Notes: generated by a model not told the origin, from the letters alone. Counted from the stretch's first letter, positions 1-14,616 are shown. The stretch is DNA of 64,000 bases from Streblospio benedicti (GCA_019095985.1 CM032659.1:7541793-7605792), one strand, 5' to 3'. Program-made: numbers and translations.

Positions 1-59
1 GCCGAGGGCGAGAAAAGCAGGTGGTGAGTGTGTCTTCTCACTGTCAGCGAGCACGGCTG

Positions 60-489
60 CTTGTCATAGAGCTGCTGTGTGTGTGTCAGTGCGTGAATGG
101 GGGGGGGGTTAAAGTGTATCTTTGTGAATGAATTGCGGGGGGGGGGGTGTAAGAGTGTGTCTGTGAGTATGACTGGGGGTAAGAGTATGTCTGTGTGAAT
201 GACTGGGGGGTAAGAGTGTATCTGTGTGAATGCCTGGGGGTGGGGCTACTGGTGTGTCTGTCTGAATGGTTGGGGGGGTAAGAGTGTGTCTGTGTGAATG
301 GCGGAGGGATACGAGGGTGTCTGTGTGAATAACTGGGGGGGCGGGGGCTTAGAGCGTATCTGTGTGAATGTTGTTTTTTTTTGGGGGGGCTACGGGTGTG
401 TCTGGGTGAATGGTTGGGGGGGGCTTAAAGTGTATCTGTGTGAATGACTGGGGGATGTCAACGAGTGTGCCTGTGTGAATGTTTTTTTT

Positions 490-523
<34 letters not shown>

Positions 524-690
524 GGGGGGGGCTAAGAGTGTTTCTGTGTGAACGACAGTGGGATACGAAGGTGTCTGTGTGAATGACGGGTGCCTACCAG
601 TGTGTCTATGTGAATATGGCTTGGGGGGGGGGGCAACCAGTGTCTGGCTGAATGTGGCTGGGGGAATAAGAGGGTGTATGTGCGTTTATC
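60..690. repeat. Irregular G-rich minisatellite with a poly-T tract
   Basis: About fifteen copies of a 30-40 bp unit (TGTCTGTGTGAATGACTGGGG type, with GTAAGAG or CTACGGG linkers). G-runs vary in length, and a poly-T tract of about 40 bp is inserted at 481-522. Confidence 0.85.
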
Positions 691-1463
691 TCATACAAGG
701 CGAGTACATTGAACGGTGAGATATGCTGCTCGCCACTAAACATTACATCATTTACACTATTTCCATTTCTAATGGTGATGATACACTGCTACACCCCCTC
801 AAACTGATCAGCATACAGCCAGTTGAGGATGAATTCTCTCAACAATCCACAAAAGACCAGACAGTTAGCCATGTGTATAGGTGTGTGAATGTGAGAATGC
901 GGGTGACGTTATCACGCCCAGTGTCTGTGCGTATATCATTGGTCTACTGCGACTATCACTTACAGCTCTCAGCATCAAGATCCATGCTCATACTAATTTC
1001 CTTGGGGAAAACATTGTCAGTTTGTGTGTATCTGTACATTGTACATGGCATACACCATCACACATACGGTGTAATGTGTTGGGATCGTATCATGATATCA
1101 GTTACATCTCATGTATGACGTATAGGATCTGATGACTGAAGCAGACCCATTCTTCAAGTGACCTTAGCCGGCTCTAGGTGATTAGCGCTATGCTGTGTTT
1201 GGCTGTGGGTTTTAAATCAGCACTCACAGCCTATAGCAGTGAGAAGAAGGTTGTAATGCAGCACTCACACAAATGAAGCTTCACTCAATAAACCCGAAGT
1301 TGTGTTAGTGACACTCCGATGGCGGGGACTGATTTAAAAAGAGACCAAGGCGTATTTGGCCCATATGCAAGTTCAGAGTCTTTCGCTTCATATGGGTATA
1401 CAATTAATCATATAAACAGTGGAAATCCTTTAAAAGAATTGTGCTACATGCCATAGGAGTCCT

Positions 1464-1838
1464 AGGGGTCGTTCACAAATAACGTCACTTCCTTTTTTGC
1501 CTTTTTACACCCCCTCCCCCTTGTCACCTTGCGTCATCTTTGCAGCCCCCCCCCCTCTTTCTAGTAAGTGACGTCATCTTTACCCCCACCACCGCGACAT
1601 GGTTTCACGATGACATTTAACATTGATTTAACTGTGCCGTTATATAAATACATTTGAATATATATGTCCATAATTTAGACATATTGTACAAATGTATTTA
1701 GGTGACATCACCCAAGTGCTAGACCACCACCCCTCCCCTGTGAACTTTCGTTATCTTTAGCTACCCCCTATCCCCCCCCCCACCCACCCACCCCCCTCTT
1801 CCAACCCCTGCTGGGTGACGTCTTTTGTGAACGATCCC
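1464..1838. mobile_element. MITE of the GGGATCGTTCA family, copy 1
   Basis: It starts GGGGTCGTTCACAAATAACGTCA and ends TGACGTCTTTTGTGAACGATCCC, an inverted pair. C-rich arms flank an AT-rich core (GTCCATAATTTAGACATATT). The core and both ends recur inverted at 36.8-37.2 kb. The ends and short TAA-like flanks suggest PIF/Harbinger. Confidence 0.7.
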
Positions 1839-2635
1839 TTACATAAGAAGACCCCTACCTCAGCTGAAAAGGTACAAACAGCACGGTTTCTGTGGCAACC
1901 AGATTACAGCCGCCCCACGAACATATTGATTAATAGGCATGCGCCGACTTTAAAGTGACTGTGGCAGAACAGGCTTTTTCTTCCACACATCCTTACATGA
2001 CTTAATGCGAGCACTCCGGGGGTTAGCGAGAGACAGAGAGTGAGTTAAAATGTTCAATAGTTCATGGTTTTTCTTTCTTTCCTGTTATTCTTTTTTCTGT
2101 GAACATTTTCTACTATTTTGGTAAGTAACTGGTTGGAAATTGTGTCTTTTGTACGTAGTGGTTTAAGAGGTATGTTTTTATTTGGAGGTCTCACTATATT
2201 TTCCATGGTATTTAATAAAGCCAAGACTAATGTATGTTTTGTGCTGGGACGTCACACTTGTTCAGCTAATTTCCCACTGGATATATAAAAAAAAATCAGT
2301 AAAATGTTTAGTCGAGATTTTGTAACTTTGCTTGCGTTCTAAAATCTGACAATTTAATACTAGATATTATGTTGATCAAGTCTGAACATAAACGCTCATT
2401 ACTTTCCAACTGTCCCATTCTTCACGCGCATTTCTCAATAAGCAAGAGCCATGTCATGGTTTTGAGGTCAATATGCATGAATCAATGCCCGAATTTGGTG
2501 AATACTTCCCTCGCAAGCTGTGAATATGTCATTGACAAGCTTGCGCAATTTAATGCATGTCGGTGTTGTTTTTCTATTGTCTGCTGTGGTTTGCTATATT
2601 CGACACTAACCCCCAGACGGTGTGAGACGTAGATT

Positions 2636-2800
2636 ATTTTGGCCTACATTTGATGTTCAGGTTGATATTTTTGACCTACATTTGATTGCAGGTTGATATT
2701 TTGACCTACATTTGATTACATGTTGATAATTTTGACCTACATTTGATTACAGGTTGATATTTTTACCTACATTTGATATACAGGTTGACATTTTGATACA
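2636..2800. repeat. 33-bp minisatellite, about five copies
   Basis: The unit TTTTGACCTACATTTGATTA plus CAGGTTGATA recurs with small changes. Confidence 0.9.
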
Positions 2801-3605
2801 TGCACAGAGGCAGTCAGAACACAAACCGAAACTTCATGCTTATCTAGTCATATTGACCTTAAATCCATGATATATTTTTTCAGTTCAAGATAGCATTGAA
2901 ATTACAAGCGGGCATGAAGACAATCTTTCTGGAACGTTTATGGAGATTTTAAACAGGGACTGTACGCACTTTGATGTTGATCTGCCTTTTTTTATCTAAA
3001 TAAATGGACACGTAAATAAAAGGGCATTGTCCCAGGCGAATATAGTGGCTAAACCGTGCCAATTTAAGCATGTGAACTTGAAGCGATTTGAACATTTTTG
3101 ACTTTAGCGCAAACATGTGACTCACTATTTTGATTCAGACCTATTCATTACATGAATATCATTATGAAGCCACTGATATATAGTAGAGATGAGTGGAATG
3201 TAAAATTTGGTCTTCTCAATGTCTGTTTGGCACATATGTCAAATTTCCATGGTGACAAATGCGTCTTCGTCCCAATAGGGTCAATCCATTTCTTTCAATT
3301 TGTGAAATTGGCTCAGCAAAACGCGTGAAAAGGGTGAAATGAATGTATTGATGGATGGAGGTTGTGCATGGGATGTAGTCTGTAATTCTTCGCCTATAGA
3401 ACTGCTTGTAAATGCAAGTAAAGAAGTCAGACGTCTAGTTTATGTGCTTGTGTGTGGGTGATACATTTAATGCTTCCAAATACTTGCAGGTTCTTGCGTA
3501 TATCTGCTTATCTCTCAAACGACTTTTAATGATATTTACACCATGCACTTCGACAAATATAGCTGTTACGGGTATCACATGGCCGAGTTGATTCCCAACC
3601 ATTCA

Positions 3606-3778
3606 ATGGCAGATCCAGGTTTTTGGAAACGGGGGGTGGGCGCACTTCAGGGAATTTCATGGGTTTCGTATGCGCGATCGATGGCGGACGTGTAAAAAAA
3701 TCTATGAAGATGAAGCATTTTGGTGGGGAAAAGGAGGCGAGCCACCTGAACGCCCCCCTGGAGCTGCTGGAGCTGCCT
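3606..3778. mobile_element. MITE of the TGGCAGATCCAGG family, copy 1
   Basis: It begins TGGCAGATCCAGG and ends with a changed complement (CCCCTGGAGCTG...CTGCC). The core TTTCATGGGTTTCGTATGCGCG recurs at 10.98 kb and, inverted, at 33.4 kb. Confidence 0.65.
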
Positions 3779-5189
3779 ATGCCATTACCGTCTTCACATA
3801 GAATTCTAAACTGTACAGTCTGTCTCCAGCTATAGCAAAAACAGAGAAAAAATAATGATATGGCTATACGTCTGAGGCAGAAGTTCAAACACATCATATG
3901 ATCTCATTAATGCAGCCAGACGTGCACTATTGATATATGCCCTGCCCATACATCCCTACCCGCCAATCTCCCCGCACCACAGATTGCCAGTGATTGAGTG
4001 CCCGCCTAATATGGACGAACCTTGAGTTCAAAGCCACTCACACAAGGTGGATTATATTGGAGCCGTGAAAAACACTGGTTTTTTGCTGGTTTGTTTCAGA
4101 CTGGTTCGTAGACGACGCCACTTAAGTACCGTCTGCCCATCTCATGATTGATTGTTGGAAGCTAAAATTTGTCTGTAGTTCTTGTCTTCATAAAAAGTGA
4201 ATGCCGGAAGCTAGTATTTACAAGCCGCGTGTATATGAAACCATCGCAAATACCAATTATTCATCACCAGAAGTCATCTAACACACAGCCAATCTCTCTC
4301 CAAAGACGCTGAGCCCTTTCAAGCCGGAAGATACATGAGAAGAAATCATAAGACACCGGCAAAAGCAACATCCAAGATGGCGGATCAATATGGCTGCCGC
4401 CGTGTTCCTATCGAATTAGAGTTTGCAGCGGAAACTTTGTCAATGGATTAGTGAAGCGTGTGATTGAGACAGCTTTCTGATGATGCTTTCAGCTATAATT
4501 CCTCCTTGTTAATAGGAAGTGTTTTGTGGGAAACTATATCTTTGCTTTGATTCACTGTATGCGAACAGAGGGATTTGAGTTTATAATGTGTTCATTTTGA
4601 TTGATATGATTCAACTATGTTAAGTCCATTTCACATTTCATTAGACTTAACACAGCTTACGTTTAAAACCTCATTTTATATCGCCAAATATAATTGCAAA
4701 TCACCCAAAATCACCACGAAACCGTATTTATGAACATGGCTATAACATTTAAAACCTGGCTAAACTTACTGCAGTAGGGACGTAAAATAATTACTCGAAC
4801 TGGTGGGGAAAATAGCTCATAAATCTTATAATGAAGTCTAAAATCCCGTACATGAAGCTCATTTATTCAAATGACATTTTCAATTTACTCTGGTATTAAT
4901 GCAAATGTGAAATATACCCAAGCTAATTAATTTTGGCTTGAAACATATTAGCCTTGTTTTGCCAGAGCAACACATTAATAACTGGGAGTTAATTTGTCGT
5001 GCGGATCGATCGATCACGTGATGTTAATAACCCTAGAGACTTATCATATCATTTGTCACATGACATAGCCACGTGACTGAGAGGGAGGTTTGCAAAAAAG
5101 GCTGTATATCCTATTGATAAGATAAGGCGGGAGAGAGAGGATAGAGCAGCAGCTAGGTACGTGTAGACAACAGTCAGAACGTCAGGCCA

Positions 5190-5530
5190 GCCATGGGGAC
5201 AGCCATGCACAGAGAGAGAGACACATGGGCAGCCATGCATACAGCAAGACATAGAGGCAACCAAGTTCATAGACAGATTGATTAACTGACATGCACACAT
5301 ACACATTGGACAGCCATGCACTCAGACAGACATAACCGGGACCCATGTACACAGACACAGAGGCAGCCATTCACAGAGACGAAGCCGCAGCCATGCACAC
5401 TGCCAAATACAGAGAGATGGACAGACATCCACGCATACACAGAGCGAGCCATGTACACAGCCAGACACAGAGGCAGACATGCACACAGACAGAGTCACAA
5501 TAACAGCTACAGAAGCAGACACGCAATGTC
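5190..5530. repeat. Imperfect CACAGACAGA/AGCCATGCAC repeat
   Basis: It is a loose repeat of GCCATGCAC, ACACAGACAGA and CAGAGGCAG units without a fixed period. Several reading frames stay open only because of the simple sequence. Confidence 0.7.
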
Positions 5531-6678
5531 ATCAAAGAGCATTACCTAAACAATCTCTGATGTCATGCAGAAATGGCTCCAAACGTGAAATGGTATAGTA
5601 GCCTTCATCAATCATCGCAGCTTATGCAATATTAATGCTGGGGTGGGCGAAGATTGGCGTATGAAGTGTTCATAAAGCCGCGGGTGCAGTGGCAGGTGCT
5701 CTGTGGATTAGGTGAGCGGCGGATCTTGCGATCAAAGGGGGGATTTGTGCTCCAGGGACTGGACGGGGTCAGTTTGGTGTCAAGGACTGCAAGGGATAGC
5801 TAGCCGAGAACGCGGCTACTTGTTTAGATGACTGTCTTTTTGGCTGTCTCTGTGGAATTGATTTGAGTTGAATAATCATTACTAATGCATAGCAAAACAA
5901 CACCCAAATTTAAAAGCTGTACACTAGAAAGCAATGAACACTAAATGGTTAACACAGAGAAACGCATATTCGTATTTCCATAGCCTGGCAGAAAGATGAT
6001 TCTACTTGTAAAACGTATGGGGACAATGTGCCAATTATCAACAGGTACAATATGAAGACTTGTCCGGCTTCAATAGTTCAGACTGTCAGACCCTAGATTT
6101 ATTGCTCGCGGGTGTCTATAACACCCTCTCATACACTCTCATACACCCTCTCATACATAGCAGCCGTGTACATGTACTTGCACTTTTTCAGCCGACAACT
6201 CCCTGATAGAGGAAAGATCAATTTGCCTTCATCACATCGTGGGTTCTGACGTAACGTCGGTGCGTTTGGGGTTGTTTCCATGGCAACCAGGGTTTCTTTG
6301 ACTAATTAGGCAGGCAGCATCTGGTGCAGACTGTTGGAAGGCCAGTGTATGTCAATAGTATGATGTAAGAAATAACCCAACACACTAAAAAGACGGATGT
6401 CGGTTTCTTTCATCTTCAGAATCATGATGATATCGGCTAGGCGTTTTCTCTATATTCCGTATATATATATGTTTATGTGGAAAGGGTGTATTTGATTCTC
6501 CATTTCACAGCCTTGTCCGATGGCGCTTGTCAGATTTACAATACCCATAGGCAAGCCTACAAAATGCACAATTTTCAGTATAATAATTAGGCCTAAATGC
6601 TGAAAACGTTTGTCATTATATTGTCCGTTTTGCTGATCCACAAAACCGTTTTTCGCAGGTGTAATTTCTGCATGTGAG

Positions 6679-7032
<354 letters not shown>

Positions 7033-7845
7033 TTTTCAAGGTCGGGGGCTATAACGACAAAGCCAGCGTGTTTTGAACACTGCAAGCGCGGATCTAACAC
7101 CCCCACCCGACCCCCACCCACACGGCCAGCCATGCATCATGGTTAAACATGAAAAATCCATGCGAAAGTAATAAGCGTCCCTCCATCCTGCCATCGCAGC
7201 CAAGACGGATGATTGAGTTTTAAAGCCCGCGGTGCGTGGGGGAGGGGGGCACCATCTACGAGATGCTTCTGGTTATATAAGTGGTGTTTGTTTTGAAACT
7301 AGTTCTTTCACAATGACCCCGTGTCCTCATGAACGCGGATATGGTCAAAAGGAAAGTCGCGACTGTGGTGTCAACTTATAAGCAGTATAACTAAGTGATA
7401 CAGGACAATTCTAAATGATGTATACATGTAATACAAGTTATAAAAAATATCCACTCAAACAATTAGATTAAATGTTTGCCTCTCCTAAACAGGAGTGCGA
7501 CCCGGCTGACTCATCCTTGCTAGACACACGTGCGGACAGGAAATAAGCAGGCCTATTAAAGTGTTTTTTAGGTTTCATGTTGAATGTGTAGTATCTGTGT
7601 CGTGTCTGCAGATGAGTAGTTTCCAGGCAGAACTGGGTCTAACCGTTAGTTACGTGGAGCCGTGCTATGAACATATCTGCCTCCGGAGAGTCCTTTATAC
7701 ACGGTGGTTTATCTCCTTGAAGCCGACTCGGCAAGCGGCGGCGCCCTGTATTTGGACATGTCACTTCCGGCTCATGTGTCACGAGATATTTATCTTCCTG
7801 CCACAGAATAACTCTTGTCAAACGGACACCTAGATAACTGGACGA

Positions 7846-8455
7846 CTTCACTAAAAGGGAGATACATGACTAATAAGGGCGGCTCACTAATAGGGACATC
7901 CCACTAATAGGGCCATCTCACTAGCATTAATAGGACTGTGTCAGTAATAGGGACATCTTACTTACAGAGTCACCCCACTATTAGGGACTACTCACTAAAA
8001 GGGACGTCTCACTAATAGGGACATCTCAGGAATAGGGACAACTCACTAATAGAGACACCCAGCTAATAGGGGCACCTCACTGAAAGGTACACCTCAGTTA
8101 TAGGAACACCTGACTAGTTATAGGCACACATCACTACCTCGCTCATGTGGAGATCTCGCTAATAGGGAAATCTCAGAAATACGGACACCTCACTAGCACC
8201 ATTAGAAATGCCCTTCTAATAGGGACACTTCACTAATAGGAACACCTCCCAACCTCTCTAAAACGACGATCTCATTAATAACGACATCTCAGGAATGCGG
8301 ACACCTCATTAGCACTATTATCAATGTCTCACTAATAGGTTACACTTCACTAATAGACACCCAACTAATTGAGACACCTCACTAAAAGGGACTCCTGACT
8401 CATAGGGACATCTCACTGATATGGACACCTTCATTATAGGGACACTTCACCAGTA
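7846..8455. repeat. Degenerate minisatellite, CTAATAGGGACACCTCA unit
   Basis: About 35 imperfect copies of a roughly 17-bp unit (ACTAATAGGGACATCTC). There are no conserved spacers, so it is not a CRISPR-like array. Confidence 0.9.
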
Positions 8456-10524
8456 AGATTTATTTTGCAGATCAAGAAAAATGGTTTACTGATATATGGA
8501 ATGATAATGTTCGTGAAAATGGACATAACATAATTTGGCTTTTATTGTTAAAACTCATAAGTTCTTGCAACTGTACTCGTATCATCCAGCATAGGAAATT
8601 GTCAAAACTTAAAAATTGCGGGTCAACTGATGGAAAAACAACAGTTACTCGTACGGTTAAAAAATGTGCAAAAATCAAAGTCATATGCAATTGGAAATTG
8701 GATGTTGTTGTCAAGGACGCTATAAATTGCAAATCTTATCTTGGGGCGCAGATACAGCGTAACATTTCAGAAAGTGATGGGGTGTTTGCATGTGTGTGTC
8801 TGTGCGTGGGGAGGGGGCAGGGGTCTCAATATGGATCTATTAAGAGTCTCTTACTTTGTGGTGAGGTTCGTCTCTTGGTGGAGGCATGGAGGCATGGCAT
8901 GGCGATGGTCTCCTTATTACAGAGTCTGTACTTGAATAAAGCAGTTTGCAACAAACTTCAGAAGGATGTGGCAAGAAAAATGCTATTTTTATCACTAGCG
9001 TCTTCGAGAGTCTACTTTGCAATGTTCAGGGACGCTGAAGATTTGAAGATTATTTTACAAGGTCGGATCTAACACCATACTTAATTGTGTGCTTGCGTAC
9101 GTTTCTGTGAGTAATTCCTTTCGTGTGAAGAGTCTATGTAATCAATTGTGTTCACATCATTTCCTTGACCAAGTGGGTCGCATTGGCGGCACTTCTATAG
9201 AAATTCTGTATCAGCCACGGGTACTGGATCTGTCTGGAAGAAGGAAATAAAACAGGATGTTTACTCTGGGCCTATTCCCCAAACACTAAGCACAGTCTGA
9301 GGCCGTACCTTAACGCTTCACAGGAGATAAAACACAAGAGGCACCATAGACAACCGCAGCTACGAAAAAGTCAACCTTATAAATGGAATCCTCTCCCACT
9401 TAACATAAACATAGAGATGCTTACACAATGTACTTGTGTGCCGCATGGGAGAGGAAGGACGGCAATGATCTGGTGTCAATTTAAGATTCTCAAGCTGAGA
9501 GGCCCATTGTGGTAGTTGTAGGCCATGTAAATTGTGAAACTAGCTGTGTAAAATTGTGTTAGGGTGGAGATTGCTTATGCAATTTGCAAATCGATAACAC
9601 GTTTACCTTGTTGACAGTGGATTAAGCCTAATACGGGGATGATGCTGCAAGGTCAAACTTGAAAAATCAATATGTCTTTCGAGTGCTTGTAAGCGACCAC
9701 TACTTATGATAATCGTCCATAGCCTTGGTAAAAGATAGGAAACGTTCTCATAAACTGTATATGCTTCATAATCTACCGTATAGTAGGGGTATATACTACT
9801 AAAATGTACATAACTTCACTAATGAAGACACCCGACTACATGTACAAGCAGTCCAGTTAGCCATAGAGTAGTAGACAATAGACACTACATATATATCATA
9901 CATTCTTAAGCAGGATAATGAAAGTTCAAAACTATTATATTTGCCCATTCTATAGAAACTTCCATCATACTATAGCTGTGATATAGATAAAAATTGATGA
10001 ATTTAAAAAGGTTCTCATTGGTGTCCTTATCATGAATTAAGATTAAATCTTCATAGGGATGGTCTTAATTGAAGGGTCTACCGTATTTTAATTGCAGAAT
10101 CAAATGAGTTTGCTATGTAATCTTAATTAAATCTTGTCCCGCCCATGGATGCATGTAAATCTATTTGCGAAAAAGATTTGTGCCAAAGACAAGCCAGCAG
10201 CCCGCAGTCTGAATTCATTAAGGGCTGATATCTTTGCCGATATCCATATTACATGAGATATAATCCCACTGATGGGCGCCGGATCGCAAATTACCACGGA
10301 TCAAGGAAACGCATCTCAGTATCTGTGCCAATTTGTGATGTCCATAGGATGTATGAGGCATGGGCGGGTAGCCGCGGGGCTGTAAGCGGGTTCCGGGTAT
10401 AGGTCTAGCCCCCACATTATAGACACTATGGACGTCAGTACAATTTTGTCTTGCGTGTATTTACATGTACGGTGGTAGGGCACGCTGATCTTATCTTCTG
10501 ATAGATCGTGTTTGTGGATGACTC

Positions 10525-10621
10525 CATCTTGCCACAGCAAGGTATCATCTATCAAATATTATAGATAGATGGACATCTTGCCACAGCAAGGTATCATCTA
10601 TCAAATATTATAGATAGATGG
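10525..10621. repeat. Perfect 49-bp tandem duplication
   Basis: The unit beginning CATCTTGCCACAGCAAGG occurs twice in a row, with period 49, apparently without differences. Perfect identity implies a recent event. Confidence 0.9.
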
Positions 10622-10929
10622 TATTGGCCAGAATCCCGAATTGGTGAAGATGGGATAACGCGAGCAAATGACCCCTTCTATTCGCATTACTGTACATGTA
10701 TATAATTTAAATCGCTCCGACATCTCTTAGTCCAAAAATTCGTTTTGTTTAGTCACTTACTTAAAGGTCGAGTGAAAAGAGCTCGATCTGAAACAAAAAT
10801 CGGAAGATGGTGGTAACATGAGCACTCACCCCAACCATGCAAGCCATGGGATGTGAGCAAACCAAATGATAGCCTACTAACAAGCGCTAATATAAATTTT
10901 GCACAGAACGCGCCCATTTTTTCCCGAAA

Positions 10930-11056
10930 GGCCAACCGTCGTGGAGCCTTGAGCACGAGGTGGAAAAGAGGGTTCGCACTTCAGAGATTTCATGGGTTTT
11001 GTACGCGTGCCCCCTGCACCCACACCCCTGGAAGCCTGGATCTGCCTATGGGCGCT
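10930..11056. mobile_element. Partial MITE of the TGGCAGATCCAGG family
   Basis: TTTCATGGGTTTTGTACGCG and the right end AAGCCTGGATCTGCCTA match the family. The left end is not clear. Confidence 0.5.
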
Positions 11057-12100
11057 CGCCGCCGTATTGTGTGACATCCGACGTGACAGACGTCATCTGT
11101 TGCTGCTCCACCAGTCCAACCATTAGCATCTGGCTGCCTCATTTGCCTCCATCATATATCACAATGCTGACAGATTTTGTGCATTTGTCATAGCATCGTC
11201 ACTTCATGGGAATCTCGTTTACACTGTATGATGAAATATAATGCGGGATGATATATTAAGCCCGAAATATATGAGGAGGTTATTGTGGTGACTTCTCGGA
11301 AAGCTAGGGATGTGCATATACGTATGGCATATAGGTATACACCATGTGATATACACTCTACATAAGGAAATGAAAATCAGTTAACCCAGACATAACACAT
11401 GCAGTTGAGCTTAGTCTCGGTCAACCCAGACCCTCCATTAGTGACTTACTTTCCGTCGAGTCTCTCCAATGAAGTACTTACTGTTCGTCCTGTTGATCCA
11501 GACTACTTACAGCACAGCTTTCGTGCGGTAATTAAAATCGTTCTGGATTCAATATGGCAGCTGCTTGAGATTGTGTGTGACGCCAAATGACTCTTTAATT
11601 ACTGTACTTTCCTCATGTGACGAACATCGTCCGTTCACAGTACTATACAAGTCACACATAGTGCTAAATGTGCTTTACCACGATGTGCGCATATCTCTCA
11701 ATCCGCCTTGTGTTCTCTCATGTAAGGTCGACGTGACAAAGTGCGGATTTCCTCCCGTGAAATATCGTGTGTAGTGGAGTACATGAAATACGGAGCTCTG
11801 TGTGCTGCGCGGTCCCATCTATCTACCAGGGGGTAACCAGATCGCCTACGAAAGTACGCAGATCATGTTTAAGAAGCTCAGAAGGGCGTGGGTACGGTGG
11901 GGAATGGGGGGACTTAAGTGCTATACGTGATTTGTTGTGCAAAGGTGAGCATTCCTTGGGGGGTGGGGGCGAATATAAAAAGAGCATGCATAAGATACCA
12001 TCACAACAGAGGAGAGTTGGCATACAATGCTAGCCAAACGTATCCCACAAAAAAATGTAAGGTCATTGGTTTGCCAGCATTTTTATGTACGATCCCCACT

Positions 12101-12356
<256 letters not shown>

Positions 12357-12925
12357 CATTACATACCACCATATGTGAACACCTGGAGGTTCCAGTAACT
12401 GGACGTATGCTCGTGCTCCCCCAGCAATCCATCTCCCGACCAGACCCCCCACGCCCTGACGTCCGGCAGCCGGCACGCATTTAATTAGACACGGATCCCC
12501 GGCAGCAAGAGGCCAAAGAGGCTTTGCATGGCAAGTGATTGCGCTCCTTTGACGGGCCCTGAGCGCCCATGTTATTTTAGGATACAATTTTTAATTAAAT
12601 CAGTGAGCTGCTTTAAACTTTCTCAGGCTGACTGACGTAGAAATTTGTGGCGGCAGGCCTCTTGAGGAGCGGGTATTGGGCCTATTAATGTTCATGTACA
12701 AATGCCATATGGTGGGCAATGTCTTATTGCAAAACTAAACTTGAACGCGCATGAGTGACACCAACACTGCATTTTAAGTTTGTTATTATCATGGAGGAGG
12801 GCATGTAACAGAACGTATTTAATTACATGTATCTGTTAGTTAGTTTATCATGTGTACACCAGGCCTGGCAAACTATAGGCGACAACAGTCTATGATACTA
12901 TTTAGCAGGCCCTCTCCATATTATA

Positions 12926-13000
12926 GCCGGCGACCGGGAATCGAACCAATGACCTTTCTGGTCACGAATCCAACTCCCTATCCATCAGGCTACTGAAGCA
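12926..13000 (-). mobile_element. tRNA-like SINE head or degenerate tRNA
   Basis: The minus strand reads AGCCTGATGGATAGGGAG (A-box region), a GTGACCAGAAAGGTC arm, and GGTTCGATTCCCGG (B box). A/B box spacing is tRNA-like but the acceptor stem does not close well, so a SINE head is likelier than a working tRNA. Confidence 0.45.
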
Positions 13001-13324
13001 CAAGCATATATTTACCCATCAATACAAAGCGACATGCTCCTGTCCAACCTGCCTCAGAATAGAGTAGGTGAATAACCCGGCTGTCATGGTAACGTGACCC
13101 CTGACAAGAGGGAGGGGCATACACGTGGGACGAGGGTGGGATACAAGGCTCGCACGTGCAGAAATTATGAGACTACCACCATTCATTATGCACGGTGGTA
13201 TAAAAATGAAACCATTATGACATGATAGATGTGTGGGGGGGTATGGGGTGGGTCCAAATGCTTGTGAAATTCATTTTCTACTTTCTTTTTCACACATCTT
13301 TCAATCTTTTAATGGCTCGTTGCG

Positions 13325-13455
13325 TTGCTTGAGATGATGGTATGATACTGGTCTCACAACCTTAGAGTCTTGAGTTCGAGTCCCACCAGGGCCACTTGAT
13401 ATAGGTAAATGGAAGCTTTGGGTTTAAAACCCCGTCTTCAGCTTTGTCTATCGTG
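13325..13455 (+). mobile_element. tRNA-derived SINE, copy 1
   Basis: It has a GATGGTATGATACTGGTCTC A-box-like segment, a GAGTTCGAGTCCC B box, then CAGGGCCACTTGATATAG and TCTTCAGCT. The body matches the copies at 49.9-50.5 kb. Short inverted flanks (TCACACATCTTT and AAAGATGTGTGTGA) surround it. Confidence 0.65.
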
Positions 13456-14616
13456 GTATGAATACGTTTGCTAAAAAGATGTGTGTGAAAGAGAATATAT
13501 AACATGGATTATGACATAGGTTTTGCCAGTTCTTAACATTTTTGCTTCCACGAAACGTCTGTCCCATTTACTGTTACACAAAGTGACCGTTTTCCGCAAT
13601 CCTGGATCTGCTAGAAGACTCCCATCCAGGTAACTTCCCCTAGATCCGCTAGTGCAATCCCATCCAGGTACCTGCCTCCTCCTTTGATCATCACAAACTC
13701 TTGTTTATGTGGCAGACTCAGAGCAATGCACTCTTCTATTTGGGGCAAACATTGATCTTCTCAATTCTATTTAGGTTGTTTTCCATTAAAGCTCGACTCA
13801 TCCGGGCCCCACTCATCATCATCGCCGTCATCAGGCCGCGGTCGCACGATCACGAGTGTTCTTCCACCACTAATTATAACAAGGCGGGAGGTGAGTAATT
13901 CATGTACACGCGTGTTATCTATTCTGGATACCATCATAGTGGAACGATGATGAGACATGCACTTATATTATGTGGTCGTCGGACTATCCTGTGAATTATC
14001 AATTACGTAACAACTCCTAGTCTAAGCCAGTGGTTGAAATTTAAGAGTGATACTGATACCGGCCGTGGTGATTTACAGTCACCATTTGACAACACGTGGT
14101 CGAAAATAGAATTGTTGTGATCGAGATTTGGTCATGAAACTAAACTTTCTAGGTAAAAGTAGACGAACGGTGGTTCGAAGCTCCTAAGTTTCGAAGGTTT
14201 GAATCGTTGCCCCATCCCTACTTTTGAGATCAGTCGAGGCCAGTCCTGTGGGTTTTTTTATTGGATAGGCTATACAACGACTGCAGCTCTTTCTACCTGA
14301 CCGTGTACGTTACAAGAGCAAAATTGGGCTACGGTAAAAGCTCTCAGCGGCATCTGTAATTATTCCATTTCACCACTACACTTTTTCTTTCATTGTCCAT
14401 ATAATAGCTTTGTCACGGAAAAGGGTCCATGTACGGAGATCTATCCTCATAGCGCTCTTTCACCTACTACCCCCACTAGCGCCTGTAATGGTGAGACTTT
14501 AAGCGAGTGTCACACACTGACACAGTCACGAATACGAATCAGCCGTTGCATGTTAGACATGGGCACATTGACTCATCACAGACAAACAGGTATAGGCTGC
14601 AGCCATTGTTGCACTC

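Larger units (their letters stand above)
681..6678. other. Gene-poor stretch
   Basis: Apart from the MITEs and minisatellites listed separately, this is AT-rich single-copy-looking DNA. No open frame has splice context or family resemblance. The 87-codon plus frame at 2369 has no recognisable domain. Confidence 0.6.

Noticed and set aside
3526-3897. 123-codon minus-strand frame
   Set aside because: It lies over the TGGCAGATCC MITE.
7846-8455. Array resembling a CRISPR
   Set aside because: Units are degenerate, about 17 bp, directly abutting and without unique spacers; the context is eukaryotic.
8545-9072. 175-codon plus-strand frame
   Set aside because: No domain, a GT/G-rich simple stretch in the middle, no clear splice context, and directly adjacent to a minisatellite.
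12926-13000. A functional tRNA gene
   Set aside because: A and B boxes are present but the acceptor stem does not pair well; a SINE head is likelier.
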